A DNA stretch of 64,000 nt. Origin: Allolobophora icterica (taxonomy: Eukaryota > Annelida > Clitellata > Crassiclitellata > Lumbricidae). The notes below the pieces were generated by a model. The model saw only the letters and a program-made list of their open reading frames with translations, did not search any database and was not told where the DNA came from. The stretch lies in contig OY744609.1 of NCBI GenBank assembly GCA_963556255.1, positions 18,928,309 to 18,992,308 on the forward strand. Reading direction: 5' to 3'. Each line of letters starts with the position of its first letter. Position 1 is the stretch's first letter. This document shows positions 1-11,200 of the stretch, piece after piece. A program made the position numbers and the translations under genes.

Positions 1-23
1 CACTAAATTAATTAACAGAGGGG

Positions 24-323
24 CACAGTATAAATAATTACACAGTACGTCGACTCCCGGTCGAGGCAACAGTCAGAATGTGTGACCGACCGCCATTTTG
101 AATACGAGCTCTTACACGTCGATACACCGGAACCCATCACATCAACTATTTTTAAACGTTACAACAACATCGAGGACTTCATTAGAATTAACAATATTAT
201 TTTTAACGTTAATTTCAGCTTAAATCTATAATTCAAGAGCTCGTATTCAAAATGACGTCACCCCAAAAACTAGTCAACAGTTAGCAACGCGAGTCGACGT
301 ACAGTGTAATTATTTATACTGTG
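24..323. mobile_element. MITE with long terminal inverted repeats
   Basis: The two ends (24-57 and 290-323) are inverted copies of one another over about 33 bp with one mismatch, starting CACAGTATAAATAATTA. A second inverted pair lies inside (about 93-112 and 234-253). The 7-mer AGAGGGG flanks both ends (17-23 and 324-330), a probable target duplication. No coding capacity. Superfamily is uncertain (P- or hAT-like by duplication length). A short palindrome with the same outer sequence lies at 55827-55856. Confidence 0.75.
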
Positions 324-509
324 AGAGGGGTACGTATGAGGACTAGGGGATGTAGGCCTATAGGCCCTACATATACATTAGGCTATCTTGCAATACGCCT
401 ATAGCTAACTAAGTGAATATTAGCGAATCATTTTGAGCAAATTCCACTGCAAACAATTATGTACAGCCTGTTTCAAGCAAATTTTTGCAGAAAACATTAA
501 GGTTATTGG

Positions 510-703
510 CAGGGGCGTAACTTTGGTGTAAAAAGTGGGGGGTACCAATTTCTTACATACGCGAAGCAAGCTGAGACTGCGATCTCTGGGAAGGCACAAT
601 AATAAAATATTGATTGAAATTGTTCAAAATGTGGGGGGTACGGTGCCCCCAGTCCAAAAAGTTGGGATACGGGTACCCCTCGTACCCCCAAATTACGATT
701 ATG
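510..703 (+). mobile_element. hAT-like MITE family A, copy 1
   Basis: It starts CAGGGGCGTAACTTTGG and ends AAATTACGATTATG, an imperfect inverted-repeat pair, with an interior rich in GGGGGTAC. Two more copies lie at 4445-4719 and 6764-6953 in the same orientation. GTTATTGG flanks the left side only; the right flank is AACTTGAG. Confidence 0.7.
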
Positions 704-1048
704 AACTTGAGGCATTAGGGTAATTTGACCTCATTCCAGCCAGGTACCTATAATTCCAGCCACCTTTTCGTTTCGCTCTAACTTTTAGTTTTACCGTCCG
801 AATTTTCGAAGACGACTATTTTCCAAATCAGTATGAACACGGCCATCAACAGATCGCGTACTTCCTTTAGAGTTTTACCCCTGGGCGTTGCAAATTGAAA
901 GTAAATATTTACCTAAAAAATCGCTAATTCTGAGAAGATTTTTCACAATTTCAACAAATTTCAAGGTACGCTTGGTAAATCATACACAAAGTACCATAAT
1001 ATATTATATTTTTTGTGAAAAATAGTACTAATAACTAGATATCTGAAT

Positions 1049-2000
1049 TATACCCCTAAGCCGTAATTTTTCTGGTTAACGGCTGGCTTGAGCAAATTTA
1101 CGGCTGGTTTTTCGGCTAGCCGTAAAAGAGCGTAAACTACCTTTTTCGGCTAGCCGTAAATTTTTACGGCTAGCCGAAAAAAAGTAGTTTACGCTGTTTA
1201 AGCGCGTAAACTACCTTTCTCGACTGTAAACTACCTTTCTCGACTATAAGTGCATCAATCATTACACTAATACAATAATTATATACTAAGGACTACTTTT
1301 AAATCGAAAGGTGGGCAATATTCACTCAGGCTGAAAATAATTTTAGAAATAAATTCAAATAATTATGTTAAGAAATAAACGGACATTTCATGTTTTCAGT
1401 TCACATAGGCGACTTACATTGCATCGAGTTCACATTCAATTACGATTTACGAGTATGTAATACTGATTGGAAGTTAGAACCACAAAATAATAGGGCTACC
1501 AGACATGCATTAATAGGTGTAGGCCTATAGCCGCATAGCAAGAGAAAAAGAAACAGATACACAGAAACAAAAAAGTGAAAATTCTGGCAATAGACTGCAG
1601 CCGCTTTTGAAGCAGAGTAGTAAGAGTGTGCACTCTGCACTAACTTGCATGAGAGATAATTAGAAATATAAAACTTTGAATATAAAACCGGAAGTAGGCT
1701 AGAACTCGGAATATATGCAACATAGGACAGCCTGGACAGGGCCCTTACAATAGACGATGAGACGGCCATGTGACTGACGTCAGCACTTACCGCTCATTGA
1801 ACACTAAGTGCAAATTAGCAAGCCAGCGTGGAAACTGTATAATCACAACTGTGTGTATGTTCTAGCCGAACTTTTTTCCGGCGGCTAGCCGTGAAATAAC
1901 TCTCGGCGGTTTTTCGGCTAAGCCGTAAAATTTCCGGCGGTTTATCGGCTTGCAGAAAATTTTTCGGCTCGGCGGCTAACGGCGGCGGCTTAGGGGTATG
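1049..2000. mobile_element. Non-autonomous hAT-like element, 952 bp
   Basis: The ends TATACCCCTAAGCCG and CGGCTTAGGGGTATG are inverted copies (14 of 15) and are flanked by the perfect 8-bp duplication ATCTGAAT (1041-1048 and 2001-2008). Subterminal zones carry many copies of CGGCTAGCCGTAAA in both orientations, including a near-perfect 63-bp hairpin at 1131-1193. Subterminal repeats of this type are usual transposase-binding sites in hAT elements. No transposase ORF is present. Confidence 0.85.
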
Positions 2001-2227
2001 ATCTGAATGCACACTTTGTGTGTTACTATTGTCTACGGTCCGTATATTTAGTTTGGTACTGCCCGTACGTGCGATATGACCAAATTCCAGCCGTGCCTGA
2101 ACCAAATTCCAGCCGGTGGCCGGAATTGAGACAAGAGTGGCTGGAATTGAGTCAAGCATAATGCTTACCATAATGCTTAGGCCCAATTTCTTAATTACAC
2201 TTGCTAGGCCTATATAGGCCTTGCTAT

Positions 2228-2310
2228 TATATTCATTCATTCATCAGAATATTTATATAGCGTATCTTCAAGAGGGCTACTCAGAGGTCTTCCCGACTAC
2301 AGCACGGCCA
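2228..2310 (-). repeat. LINE/SINE 3' tail
   Basis: On the minus strand this reads CTGTAGTCGGGA, CCTCTGAGTAG, CTTGAAGATACGCTATATAAAT and a (GAAT)n end. It is the same 3' end as the LINE at 61570-61880 and the SINE at 45946-46179. Confidence 0.7.
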
Positions 2311-2900
2311 AATAAACAGTTTTCAATCTGGTGCAGAACGTATCAGTGGGAGTTCTGGGGAGCAGGAGCAGCTCCATGCCATCGGGCCTACCACTGAAAA
2401 AGCACGGGTCCCCATGGTGGCTGTGCGGGCAAAAGGCACAATGCGCACCCTCTTCCTCGAAGAGCGGAAGTGGCGGCTACCCTAGAACACCCAGCACGGG
2501 ACGCCAAAGGACCCCCAGAGAAGCTGAAGCGCAGCCCAGTTGGCATCGCCAGACCAGGAAAACAACCCTGTATATGGGCCTACTACACGGTGGCTGACAG
2601 GAAGCCAATGTAGGCCCTCCAACATATAACCAGAGACCTGACCAAATTTTATAATTGGCCAGTATGGCTCGCCGCAGAGCGTTGCACTCGATCGATGCAT
2701 GCCAGACTAGAAGGTAGGCCACAGTAAAGTGAAGAACAGTAGTCAAGTCGAGCTGTGATAAAGGAGTGTAGGCCTACTAGGCCTAACGTAGCAATGGCGC
2801 CATGGATAAGAGAGCGGGCAACTGTGCGAAGCTGGCGCAGCTGATAGCAACAAGTGTGGACAAGGCAATGGAGATGAGCAAAGTGTAAGCTCCTGATCTT

Positions 2901-4180
2901 CAGTGGCGGCGCGTGGGGGGTGCAAGGGGGTGCGGTCGCACCGGGCGGCCACTTGAGGGGGCGGCACTTTGACTACCTGAAATATTTTTTTCGGTGCTTC
3001 CTGTGGTCACCATAGTGTTTCATTTGGACTTATTAGGCCTACGTAGCCTAATTCGTTGCTAGAAACTGTAAAGTGAACTGTAAATCTTCACTGTTCATGT
3101 GAGCTTCAATGTATTTCTTAGTTTAAAAATAATTTAGATCATTTTAGGCCTAGTTTCTAGCAGCGGCGTAGCTAGGATATTTTGAGCCCGGGGACGAACT
3201 ATGAATTTGGCGCCCCGCCCTCGTTTTACTATTTCATATTTTCCAAATATTTTTAAATTTTAATTAAATAAAATATGAAAAATACAGATAGTAGAATAGT
3301 ACATGCATGTTGCCCCTTAGTGCTCAATGGGGCGACAAAATCATGTCTGAGAACTGGTTTGCAAGTAATGAGGATATTACTGGATCTATGGGCGTCAAAA
3401 TTAAATCTTATAAATTTATTTGGGATAAATTGGTTAAGACTGCATCAAAATTAAGAGTTAAATTGTTTAGCTTAACCCTCATTTTGGCGCCCCCTTCCCT
3501 TGACGCCCCGAGCCACATGTACCCCCTGCTCCCCCTGCACACCATAGCGACGCCTCTGGTTTCTAGAAATAATGGTTGCGCTTGATTATATTGATAACGT
3601 GGTATTACTTTTGATGCACAGTTGCACACCTCTCCTTCTCCAACCTCATGGAGAAGACATGGAGTGATGTTCCTCTATCACCATCTGGCTTTCCACTCAA
3701 AACTGAAGTCTCACCTTTTCAAGTACTCCTACCCTGACTCGTTTGGTCCTCCTTCTTCCAATCATTCTCGCCCTAAACGACACCCGCCTTGACAGCTGCT
3801 CTGCCTCTTTTCTTGATCTGGCCCCCGGAAACTGCACTCGGACCTCTATTGAACTACTTTCTGGAGACCCACTCTGATTTGATTTGGCCTTCTGGAAATC
3901 GGACTCGGACCTCTTTTTGTCTACTCTCTGGAAAACCTCTCTGATTTGATTTGCTAATGCTAAAAGTACTTATAAGTGCGCAGTACACAGTGACAGTAGT
4001 AGCTGATCTGCAGCATCTGCTACTGTGCTCTATGCTAGGCTACTAATGACTACGGCTACTACTAACTACAATCATACACAACAAAGAAAAATTTCACAAG
4101 ACTACTGCCGCCTTAGGGGGAGGGGAGGGCGGCACACTGATGCTTCGCACCACCTTTGAAAAATCCACGCGCCGCCACTG
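2901..4180. mobile_element. Non-autonomous hAT-like element, 1280 bp
   Basis: The perfect 16-bp inverted ends CAGTGGCGGCGCGTGG and its complement are flanked by the exact 8-bp duplication CTGATCTT (2893-2900 and 4181-4188). The interior was later hit by a second hAT element at 3161-3558. Part of the interior (about 3665-3790) resembles, in inverted orientation, the stretch at about 7560-7765, so the sequence is repeated locally. No transposase was seen. Confidence 0.88.
3161..3558. mobile_element. hAT-like MITE nested in 2901-4180
   Basis: The ends CAGCGGCGTAGCTA and TAGCGACGCCTCTG are imperfect inverted copies with exact flanking 8-mers GTTTCTAG (3153-3160 and 3559-3566). It inserted inside the element at 2901-4180, so it is the younger of the two. 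Confidence 0.85.
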
Positions 4181-4444
4181 CTGATCTTGCCGGGTTTGTA
4201 CCATTGGAGTTATTACCGTTTGTCATAGACTTTGAGGACTTTGCTGCAAGTGTAAGCCCGTGATCTGGCAGGACTCCAAAGTCGCGAACTACCGTAAAGA
4301 AAGTGTAACTAGGAAATTCATCGACCAGGGTAGCAAGGTCAAGCTAAGCAAGTTGTTGTTGAGTGCACAACCAAATAAATTTAGTCTTTGCCTGGTTTAG
4401 GCGCAAACGGTTTATAAATACTTACTTTATATAATCGCAGCCAT

Positions 4445-4719
4445 CAGGGGCGTAACTTTGGTCTACAAAGTGGGGGGTACGAAGTTCTACTCCACTTTTG
4501 CTTTTCGCATATGGAGACCCTGTTGGACATTTTACCCTGACAGCATTCTCATTAATATTTGTGTCAAGTCATTTTTTATTGCAGTAATAATAAAATATAT
4601 TGATTGTCATTGTATAAAAAGTGGGGGTTAAAAAAGCAAGTTGTTGTTGGGGTACCCTCAGTCCAAAAAGTGGGGTTGTGGGTACCCATCGTACCCCCCA
4701 CACACAAATTACGCCTATG
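4445..4719 (+). mobile_element. hAT-like MITE family A, copy 2
   Basis: Same ends as copy 1 (CAGGGGCGTAACTTTGG and ACGCCTATG). The flanking 8-mers GCAGCCAT (4437-4444) and ACAACCAT (4720-4727) match at 6 of 8, consistent with a decayed target duplication. Confidence 0.7.
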
Positions 4720-5316
4720 ACAACCATAACCATACATTTTATTGGTTTCATCAAACAACATCAAACAAGACATTTCAAGTATGTTACAAGTGTAGAAAAT
4801 GAGGTTATCCGGGAACAATAGGAAAAGAAAACCCTAAGAGGATCTAGGCCCCGCTTAGCAGTTCTCCCTTTTGGAATTGTGCGTGTTGCTGTTTGAATAA
4901 TAAAAATAAATTTAAAAAATATGCCTAATATTGTAATATTTTACCTGGACACATTGTTTTTAAAACTGGATGCCTTAATAGTATGGCTGGCTGGAATTTG
5001 GTCATATACAAAACAGGTAGGCTGGAATTAGGTTAACATGGCTGGTATTTGGTCTCACACAGGCCTTGTTTATTTTTCAATGCTGTGATTGCTGCATAGA
5101 TTTTCTGTAGTGGCTGGAGTATTGTTCACTTTGTAGAATAATTTTTCTTTCATTTGATATATCATACACATAGGTCGGTTGACTTTTAATATGAAGTTTA
5201 TGTAAAATTAAAAAAAACCGGCTGGAATTAGGTCAAATTACCCTAAACGCCCGTGTAGATCTGTGCATGATTGAAGTGACCGAAATACACAACACAAAAC
5301 ACCAAAAAAGTATTGG

Positions 5317-5742
5317 CTTACGGGGTTTTACGCCACGCCAGAGGCTCAGCAGGGAAAAGTATAACAAACTACTGACAAAGTATATTGGCTTACGGGGTTT
5401 TACGCCACGCCAGAGGCCCTCCTGCCAAACAAATGAACTTACGGGGTTTTACGCCACGCCAGAGGCTCAGCAGGGAAAAGTATAACATTAAACTAGGCCT
5501 ACTGACAAAGTATTGGCTTACGGGGTTTTACGCCACGCCAGAGGCCCTCCTGCCAATTAAACAATGAGCTTACGGGGTTTTACGCCACGCCAGAGGCTCC
5601 GCAGGGAAAAGTATAACTACGTACAAAGTATTGGCTTACGGGGTTTTACGCCACGCCAGAGGCCCTCCTGCCAAACAATGAGCTTACGGGGTTTTACGCC
5701 ACGCCAGAGGCTCAGCAGGGAAAAGTATAACAAACTACTGAC
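5317..5742. repeat. Tandem array with a 29-bp core in two alternating contexts
   Basis: A 29-bp core beginning CTTACGGGGTTTTACGCCAC occurs seven times, at 5317, 5389, 5438, 5517, 5569, 5635 and 5683. Two linkers alternate: one containing CTCAGCAGGGAAAAGTATAA, the other CCTCCTGCCAA. The higher-order period is therefore about 114-131 bp. It is unusually CpG-rich for this AT-rich window. Every frame across it gives repetitive peptides; I see no gene. Confidence 0.9.
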
Positions 5743-6144
5743 ACAGGCGAAAGGTCCGTCGTCGAAACGAGGAAGCGCCTCGTCCACCGCAGACCTCCGT
5801 CCCCGAGAAAACGCCCGGAGCAAAGTAACAATATTGCAACAAAGCCGCGGAAACTATAGAGACGATGACGTCATCCGAATATATGAACAAACATTGAAAT
5901 GGCGTCATTTATATTTAAAACTCGAAAAACCTGGGTGAACTCATTTATGAATACCGATGACAGCGCTTATTAAAATAATAAAATAAGGTAGGCCTATAGC
6001 GCCGTAGCGGTAATATTATTAGAAATGAAATATCCAATATAATTAATTAAATTATGTTTGCGAGAGCTATTTCTGCGGGACCGTTTGCTAATTTGTATAG
6101 CACCAGAATATATATTGACAAAGCAACATTCATGATAGTTTCAA
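5743..6144. other. Unassigned stretch
   Basis: A short GC- and CpG-rich patch (5743-5825) follows the tandem array, then AT-rich sequence. No gene, RNA or transposon boundary is recognised. Confidence 0.5.
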
Positions 6145-6360
6145 TCAATCAATCAATCAATCAATCAAATCCGTTTTATTAAACACACAACAAACTGCAG
6201 ATTAACAGTGACAGAAAAAACAAACAAATAGTTTACCAGTTGAGTGTTATAAAAGGATGCCCCTAAGGGACAAGTCCCGCTAAGATGCCATGGGACACCC
6301 TGGGAGTTCACGGGCTGAAACGGACAGTATAGATGCATATCTGGTTTTAGATATATAAGC
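6145..6360 (-). mobile_element. LINE 3' end with (TTGA)n tail
   Basis: It begins (plus strand) with seven CAAT-type units and CAAATCCGTTTTATT, then closely matches 13255-13440 (shared CTGCAGATTAACAGTGACAG and CCCTAAGGGACAAGTCCCGC). It is the 3' end of the same LINE family, in reverse orientation and heavily 5'-truncated. Confidence 0.75.
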
Positions 6361-6671
6361 CTACAACGATGTAGGCCTACCATTATGTACGTTAATGTAT
6401 ATATAATGTAGGTCCTAAATGTAAATCTTGTCCTTCTTGTCCTCTCTCCTCTTCAGTTCCGTAGACGCTTGATAACCTTTCTTTTTGCCGGTTTTGGCAG
6501 TGATGCGGGTCGAGAGCGTCTCTGATTTGAGTGGCGCTATATAAATGTTCAATTACAATTACAATTAGGCCTACAAATCATCTAAATTTCTCTGCGCCAC
6601 ACAAAAGCCACGTCAGAGAGACCAGCTTTTACATCAGGCAGCTTTTGTGTGGCACAGTGGGACTGAGAAAT

Positions 6672-6763
<92 letters not shown>
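6672..6763. repeat. (AAT)n microsatellite
   Basis: About 30 perfect AAT units directly abut the left end of the MITE at 6764. The apparent poly-Ile and poly-Asn reading frames over it are artefacts of the repeat. Confidence 0.97.
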
Positions 6764-6953
6764 CAGGGGCGTAACTTTGGTCTAAAAATGTGGGGGTACC
6801 AATTTCTTACATACACGAAACAAGGCTGAGACTGCGGAAGGCACAATAATAAAATATTTATTGGCATTGTTCAAATGTGGGGGGTACGGTACCCCCCAGT
6901 CCAAAAAGTGGGGGTACGGGTACCCCTCGTACCCCTCACAAATTACGCCTATG
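6764..6953 (+). mobile_element. hAT-like MITE family A, copy 3
   Basis: Starts CAGGGGCGTAACTTTGG and ends AAATTACGCCTATG. The interior aligns with copy 1 over most of its length. The right flank is GTTATTGG, the same 8-mer that flanks the left side of copy 1. Confidence 0.75.
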
Positions 6954-8232
6954 GTTATTGGTCTTGAGAAAGTTTGCGTGGGTATTAAAGCGCTATACAA
7001 TTTTAGTTACTCTCGGGAGCTCAACGTTATTGCGGGAAGCCCATGTTTATATCGTTTAGCGGTAAAATTGTGTTGATATTTGTGAGTATATGGATAAAAT
7101 TCAATTAAACTTGCTATTTTGGATTAAAACGAGCATGTTAATTAACCACCAAATGCATTGTCATTAAGCGCGTGGACAGTGAGTTTTTCTTTAACGTTTG
7201 CAATTCAAATCAGAGAGCCCTAACCGCCAACACTCGTTTGCTCATTGACCCGTTGCTTTTACCGAGATTGCTCATTATAATATTACTTGTAACTACAATT
7301 ACTACATTATTTATATATGGGGTTTGATTGACTTTTGGGTTAACTTTCTCAGCGGCTGGCATGGACGGCGGATTGTTTCACTGCCTGATGAATGAGTTGT
7401 CATAATAACGACAGTCAGATCACTCAGATGTCATCAAATCGTGTGGCTAAATATGTACAGGTGTAGATTATGGGGGTAGGGCCAAATGTTACCAAACTTT
7501 ACATAACAATCGTAATCGTAAACTCCAAATTGCTGAAGCGCCACTCGAAAGCTAAGCGCAGGGCAGCAGCTTATTCACGAGCGCTGCGTCGAGCCAGAGG
7601 GGATGTCCAAAGGGTAGTCAAAAGGAGGTCAGAGTTCGGTTGCCAATAGGTCGGAGGAGGTAGCTAAGGTGGGTGTCGTTTAGGTCGATTGGAAGGCGAA
7701 GGATCAGTTGAGTCGATGTATGAATTCTTGAAGATGTGATATTTCAGTTTTGAGTGGAAAGCCTGACCACAAACTTGCAGAGTGGGTCATTCTATATCAT
7801 CTGTCGATAGATAAAATCCAGAGATGTCCCACCAAACCATCACAGAATTTGAAGATATTAGTTTTGTATAAGGTTAATCCTTTCTTCGAACTGGATCTGT
7901 AGGATAGTATGTTGCTTCTGGTACTTGTCATGTTTTTTGCTGGCACTTCTTGCTAGTAGCTGGCCCTACCACTTGGAACTCTAAATATTGCCTTTTGTGT
8001 ACAACTGTGTTACTGAGACTAACTTTTCCAAACTGCAAACTTGCCTATTTAACTGTATGGTTGTTTATGTTTTCTGCTGCTTGGCTTCAATATGAACTTT
8101 ACTTTGGAACTTTGTACACGGGGCATTATCAAATTTCAGGTGTTTTGTTATACTGTATTGTTAAGTAATTCTTCTTAGCAGTTACATACTGTATTGATAA
8201 ATATTGCAGATTGATGGTTAGTATTGGTGGCG
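6954..8232. other. Intergenic region upstream of EXO1
   Basis: It begins with a degenerate LINE/SINE-type tail (AAAGCGCTATACAAT near 6990). The segment at about 7560-7765 resembles, inverted, part of the hAT element 2901-4180. A frame near 7955 encodes AGPTTWNS, reminiscent of LINE C-termini. The EXO1 promoter and 5' UTR should lie here, but I see no clear TATA box or initiator. Confidence 0.5.
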
Positions 8233-11200
8233 ATGGGGATTCAGGGTCTGCTTCCGTTTCTGAAGAAGGCGTCACGTCAGGCGAGTATAAAGGAATTCAA
8301 GGGATGCACTGTTGCCATTGACAGTTACTGTTGGCTTCACAGGGGAGCCTTTGCCTGTGCCGAAAAATTGGCACTTGGGGAAAAAACTGACCAGTACGTT
8401 CTATTAGTATTTTTCCTAGTCATTTAATTTATTCATGTAAAATCAAACGACTTCTGTAACAACTTTATCATAATGCACAAGACATCAATCGATAGTTGTT
8501 GCATGTGAAACCGTAGTCATAGTCATGATCCTTTGTAGAAGCTTGGTCAAAACCCAATAGGTGAAGACTTGAGCAAAGAACATGTGTTACTGCCTTTATC
8601 TATTGACATACCACTGTGAAGGTACTTGGAAGATGCTTGCTTTGCTGGTAACAGTTATTTTTGGCGGCACAGTGGAGCCATTACCAGTGCTGGAAAATAG
8701 ATATTATTGAAACTCTGACCATTTGTTATCGGATGAATGATAGGAGCTCTATATAATGATATAATTATATCATATAGATCTTTACCATTCTATGTATATA
8801 TATCGCATCCAAGTGCTTGGGCTTCTTTTAAATCAAGTACTTGTATTGCTAGGTATTTAATTTACCTACAGTAGTAATAGATATTTTACTAGCACCATCG
8901 AATTTATAAAGGTGATGTTTTTGAATAGCGAGATACACAGATATATGGCAATACACTGTATAAAAAAATTAGTCCTCAAAGGGATTGATTATAATGACAG
9001 CAAACCAAAGACCAAAGAGCCTTTCATGTGAATGTACAGAGATATTGTTAATTTCCCATGTTTTGGGGTTTGAATTGCAGCTCTATGTGCAAGGCAAACA
9101 TATTAGGAATCTTCGACTATGCCACTTCTACTTTAGAAATGTAATATAAACAACATTTAACAGATTCAAACTTAATTAGCATTTTTATGTATTGTTTGTT
9201 CCAGGTATGTTTACTACTGTATGAAGTACATAAACAATCTTCTTTCATTTGGTATTCGACCGATAATGGTTTTTGATGGCTGTCGACTGCCGTCTAAGAA
9301 GGAAGTAGAGAGAACAAGACGAGAGTAAGTTCATATATGCCAGTGAGCATGTTTTTCTCTTGTACTGCAGAAATGTGTGATGTGAGTTCTTGTACTGAAA
9401 ACGTTTTTTATTAGATATTTATGTCACAACGATTGAACTGTGATTTTTTTCTGTAAAGAAAGTAATTGTGGTGAATATTATGCTTATAGGCGAAGGGAGA
9501 TGAATCGAAAGAAAGCAGCTCAACTTCTGAGGGAAGGAAAGCGAAGTGAGGCCAGAGATTGCCTGGCCCAGTGTATCGACATAACTCCTCACATGGCCCT
9601 TGAGTTAATGAATGTAAGCTGAAGAAGTCATGGCTTTACTGTTGCAATCTAGTGTTTGTCTGAAACTTTATTAGATTCGTGTCTAATTTCTGCCTGATTT
9701 ACTGATAAAACATACAACTGACTTACTAGTTGACAATGCCCTTTATAACAGCTCGGTGCCACACTTTTAGGCCTGGCAGTAAGAAACAGTGTGGACCATA
9801 TATTGACAGAGTTGAAGAGGTGCAGTAAGTTTTCAGTTTGAAGTGAAATATAGCCTTCATAGCAGAATTGTAAATGTTAGAATGGTGCATCCAGCATCTG
9901 TGGATGAGCACTAAGATAATGTTATTGGTTTTAAAGAATTTTGTCTGTTTAGAAATGTTAATTACTTATTGTTAAGTTGCTTCTATGTCCTGAAGGTTTT
10001 TGTGCACTTTAAGAACTTAATAATTGTTGCTTAGTTGGCAGCACTGCAAATCCTTCAGAATGCTATTTGCTTTACAGCATTTATTATTTTGACATGGTGG
10101 CTGTCTTTGGATAATAGGCTTGCCGTGAGAAGGGCGTTGATTGTATCGTTGCCCCGTATGAGGCAGATGCTCAGTTGGCTTACCTCAACAAGATTGGCTT
10201 GGCCCAAATTGTTATCACTGAAGACTCGGATCTCCTGCTTTTTGGCTGCGAAAAGGCAAGTACATGGCAGGTTCTGTTCGGAAAAATATTTGAAAAAAAT
10301 TTGGAAAATTAGTTACCTACTATCTTGTAACCTATAAAATGTTCCATAGCTTGTCTTTATTGTGTGAGTGATTGAAAACCATTCTGTAGATTGTGATTGT
10401 GGGTTATCAGGTATTAAAAACCTTGATTACAGTTACAATGTTGTACACTCAATTATAACTTCATAGAAATGTTAGCCAGGTAACACTGGAAATCTCTGCT
10501 ATATGGCAGAGGTGCAGTTTTTAACTTTGTGCAGAAGGCCAATATATTGAAGTCGAGCCCAAAACAGAAATTTTATTTGAATACAGTTTGCTTTGTGCAT
10601 TCATTATAACATAACATAAGTGGCAACTTGTAAAGCGCAACTTCAATAAAAACTCATTAGCTGCATTACTGTCCAAGCATGGAGAACCCACGATCTAACA
10701 GAACCGATTTAAAGCACTTGCAGAACAAGGAAGGTGACAGACTGATTAGCCCACTTCTAATTTTAAAAGGAAGACTATTCCAGAGTACAGGATCAACAAT
10801 AGCAAAACTTCTGTCCTGGGTAGTGGACGACCTAGCCCGAGGGACGACAAGGACAAAATGTGCAGCCAATCGAAGAGACCTGCGACCAGGAATAGGTGAG
10901 GCAAAGATATACAGGGATCTGAGATAGGATGGGACAGTTCCCACTTTGGCAGTTTTGCATGAGAGTTAGAATCTTAGTTTTATATGTACACACCACTAGA
11001 GTGAGGTGTAGATGACAGCTTTTTATGCAGATACCTATTAACGGCCATGTTATTTTAGCTTAGCTTAATTTGATTGTACATTGGTAGTTCAAAATGTAAA
11101 GCTATGCTATGGACTGATGCTTACAGTAGAAACACTTTATTACTGGTAATATATCTTTTTTTTATTATTTTCAGAAATTTCTTTTAATAATTTATGTACA

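Larger units (their letters stand above)
718..5243. mobile_element. 4.5-kb element with ~24-bp TIRs and flanking TA
   Basis: The left end (718-741) and right end (5220-5243) are inverted copies differing at one base, GGGTAATTTGACC being the outermost part, and TA flanks both. Subterminal ATTCCAGCC motifs recur near both ends (734, 752, 2093, 2109, and inverted at about 4988, 5019 and 5220). It is a host for later insertions: 1049-2000, 2901-4180 (with 3161-3558 inside it) and 4445-4719. No transposase was recognised. The flanking TA fits Tc1/mariner but classification is tentative. Confidence 0.55.
510..6953. mobile_element. Putative hAT macrotransposon (composite insertion)
   Basis: The left boundary is the 5' end of a hAT-like MITE (510-703) and the right boundary is the 3' end of a second, same-orientation copy (6764-6953). 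The 8-mer GTTATTGG lies immediately outside both (502-509 and 6954-6961), while the inner flanks differ (AACTTGAG at 704-711; AAT microsatellite at 6756-6763). This is expected if a transposase joined the far ends of two neighbouring MITEs and moved everything between them. The cargo holds several other transposons and a tandem array but no recognisable gene. A chance 8-mer match cannot be excluded. Confidence 0.4.

Noticed and set aside
1815..2240. 141-codon minus-strand ORF
   Set aside because: It runs across the boundary of the hAT element 1049-2000 and through its CGGC-rich subterminal repeats.
2331..2597. Ser/Gly/Arg-rich ORF
   Set aside because: Short, compositionally biased, overlapped by equally long frames on the other strand, and without known motifs.
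5317..5742. CRISPR-like array (29-bp repeats with spacers)
   Set aside because: The spacers alternate between two repeated sequences and the host is clearly an intron-bearing animal; this is a tandem repeat.
6531..6829. Poly-isoleucine and poly-asparagine proteins
   Set aside because: They are frames through an (AAT)n microsatellite.
8224..8232. Upstream TTG start for EXO1
   Set aside because: EXO1/FEN1-family proteins begin MG, and the ATG at 8233 gives exactly that; Gly2 is conserved and functionally important.
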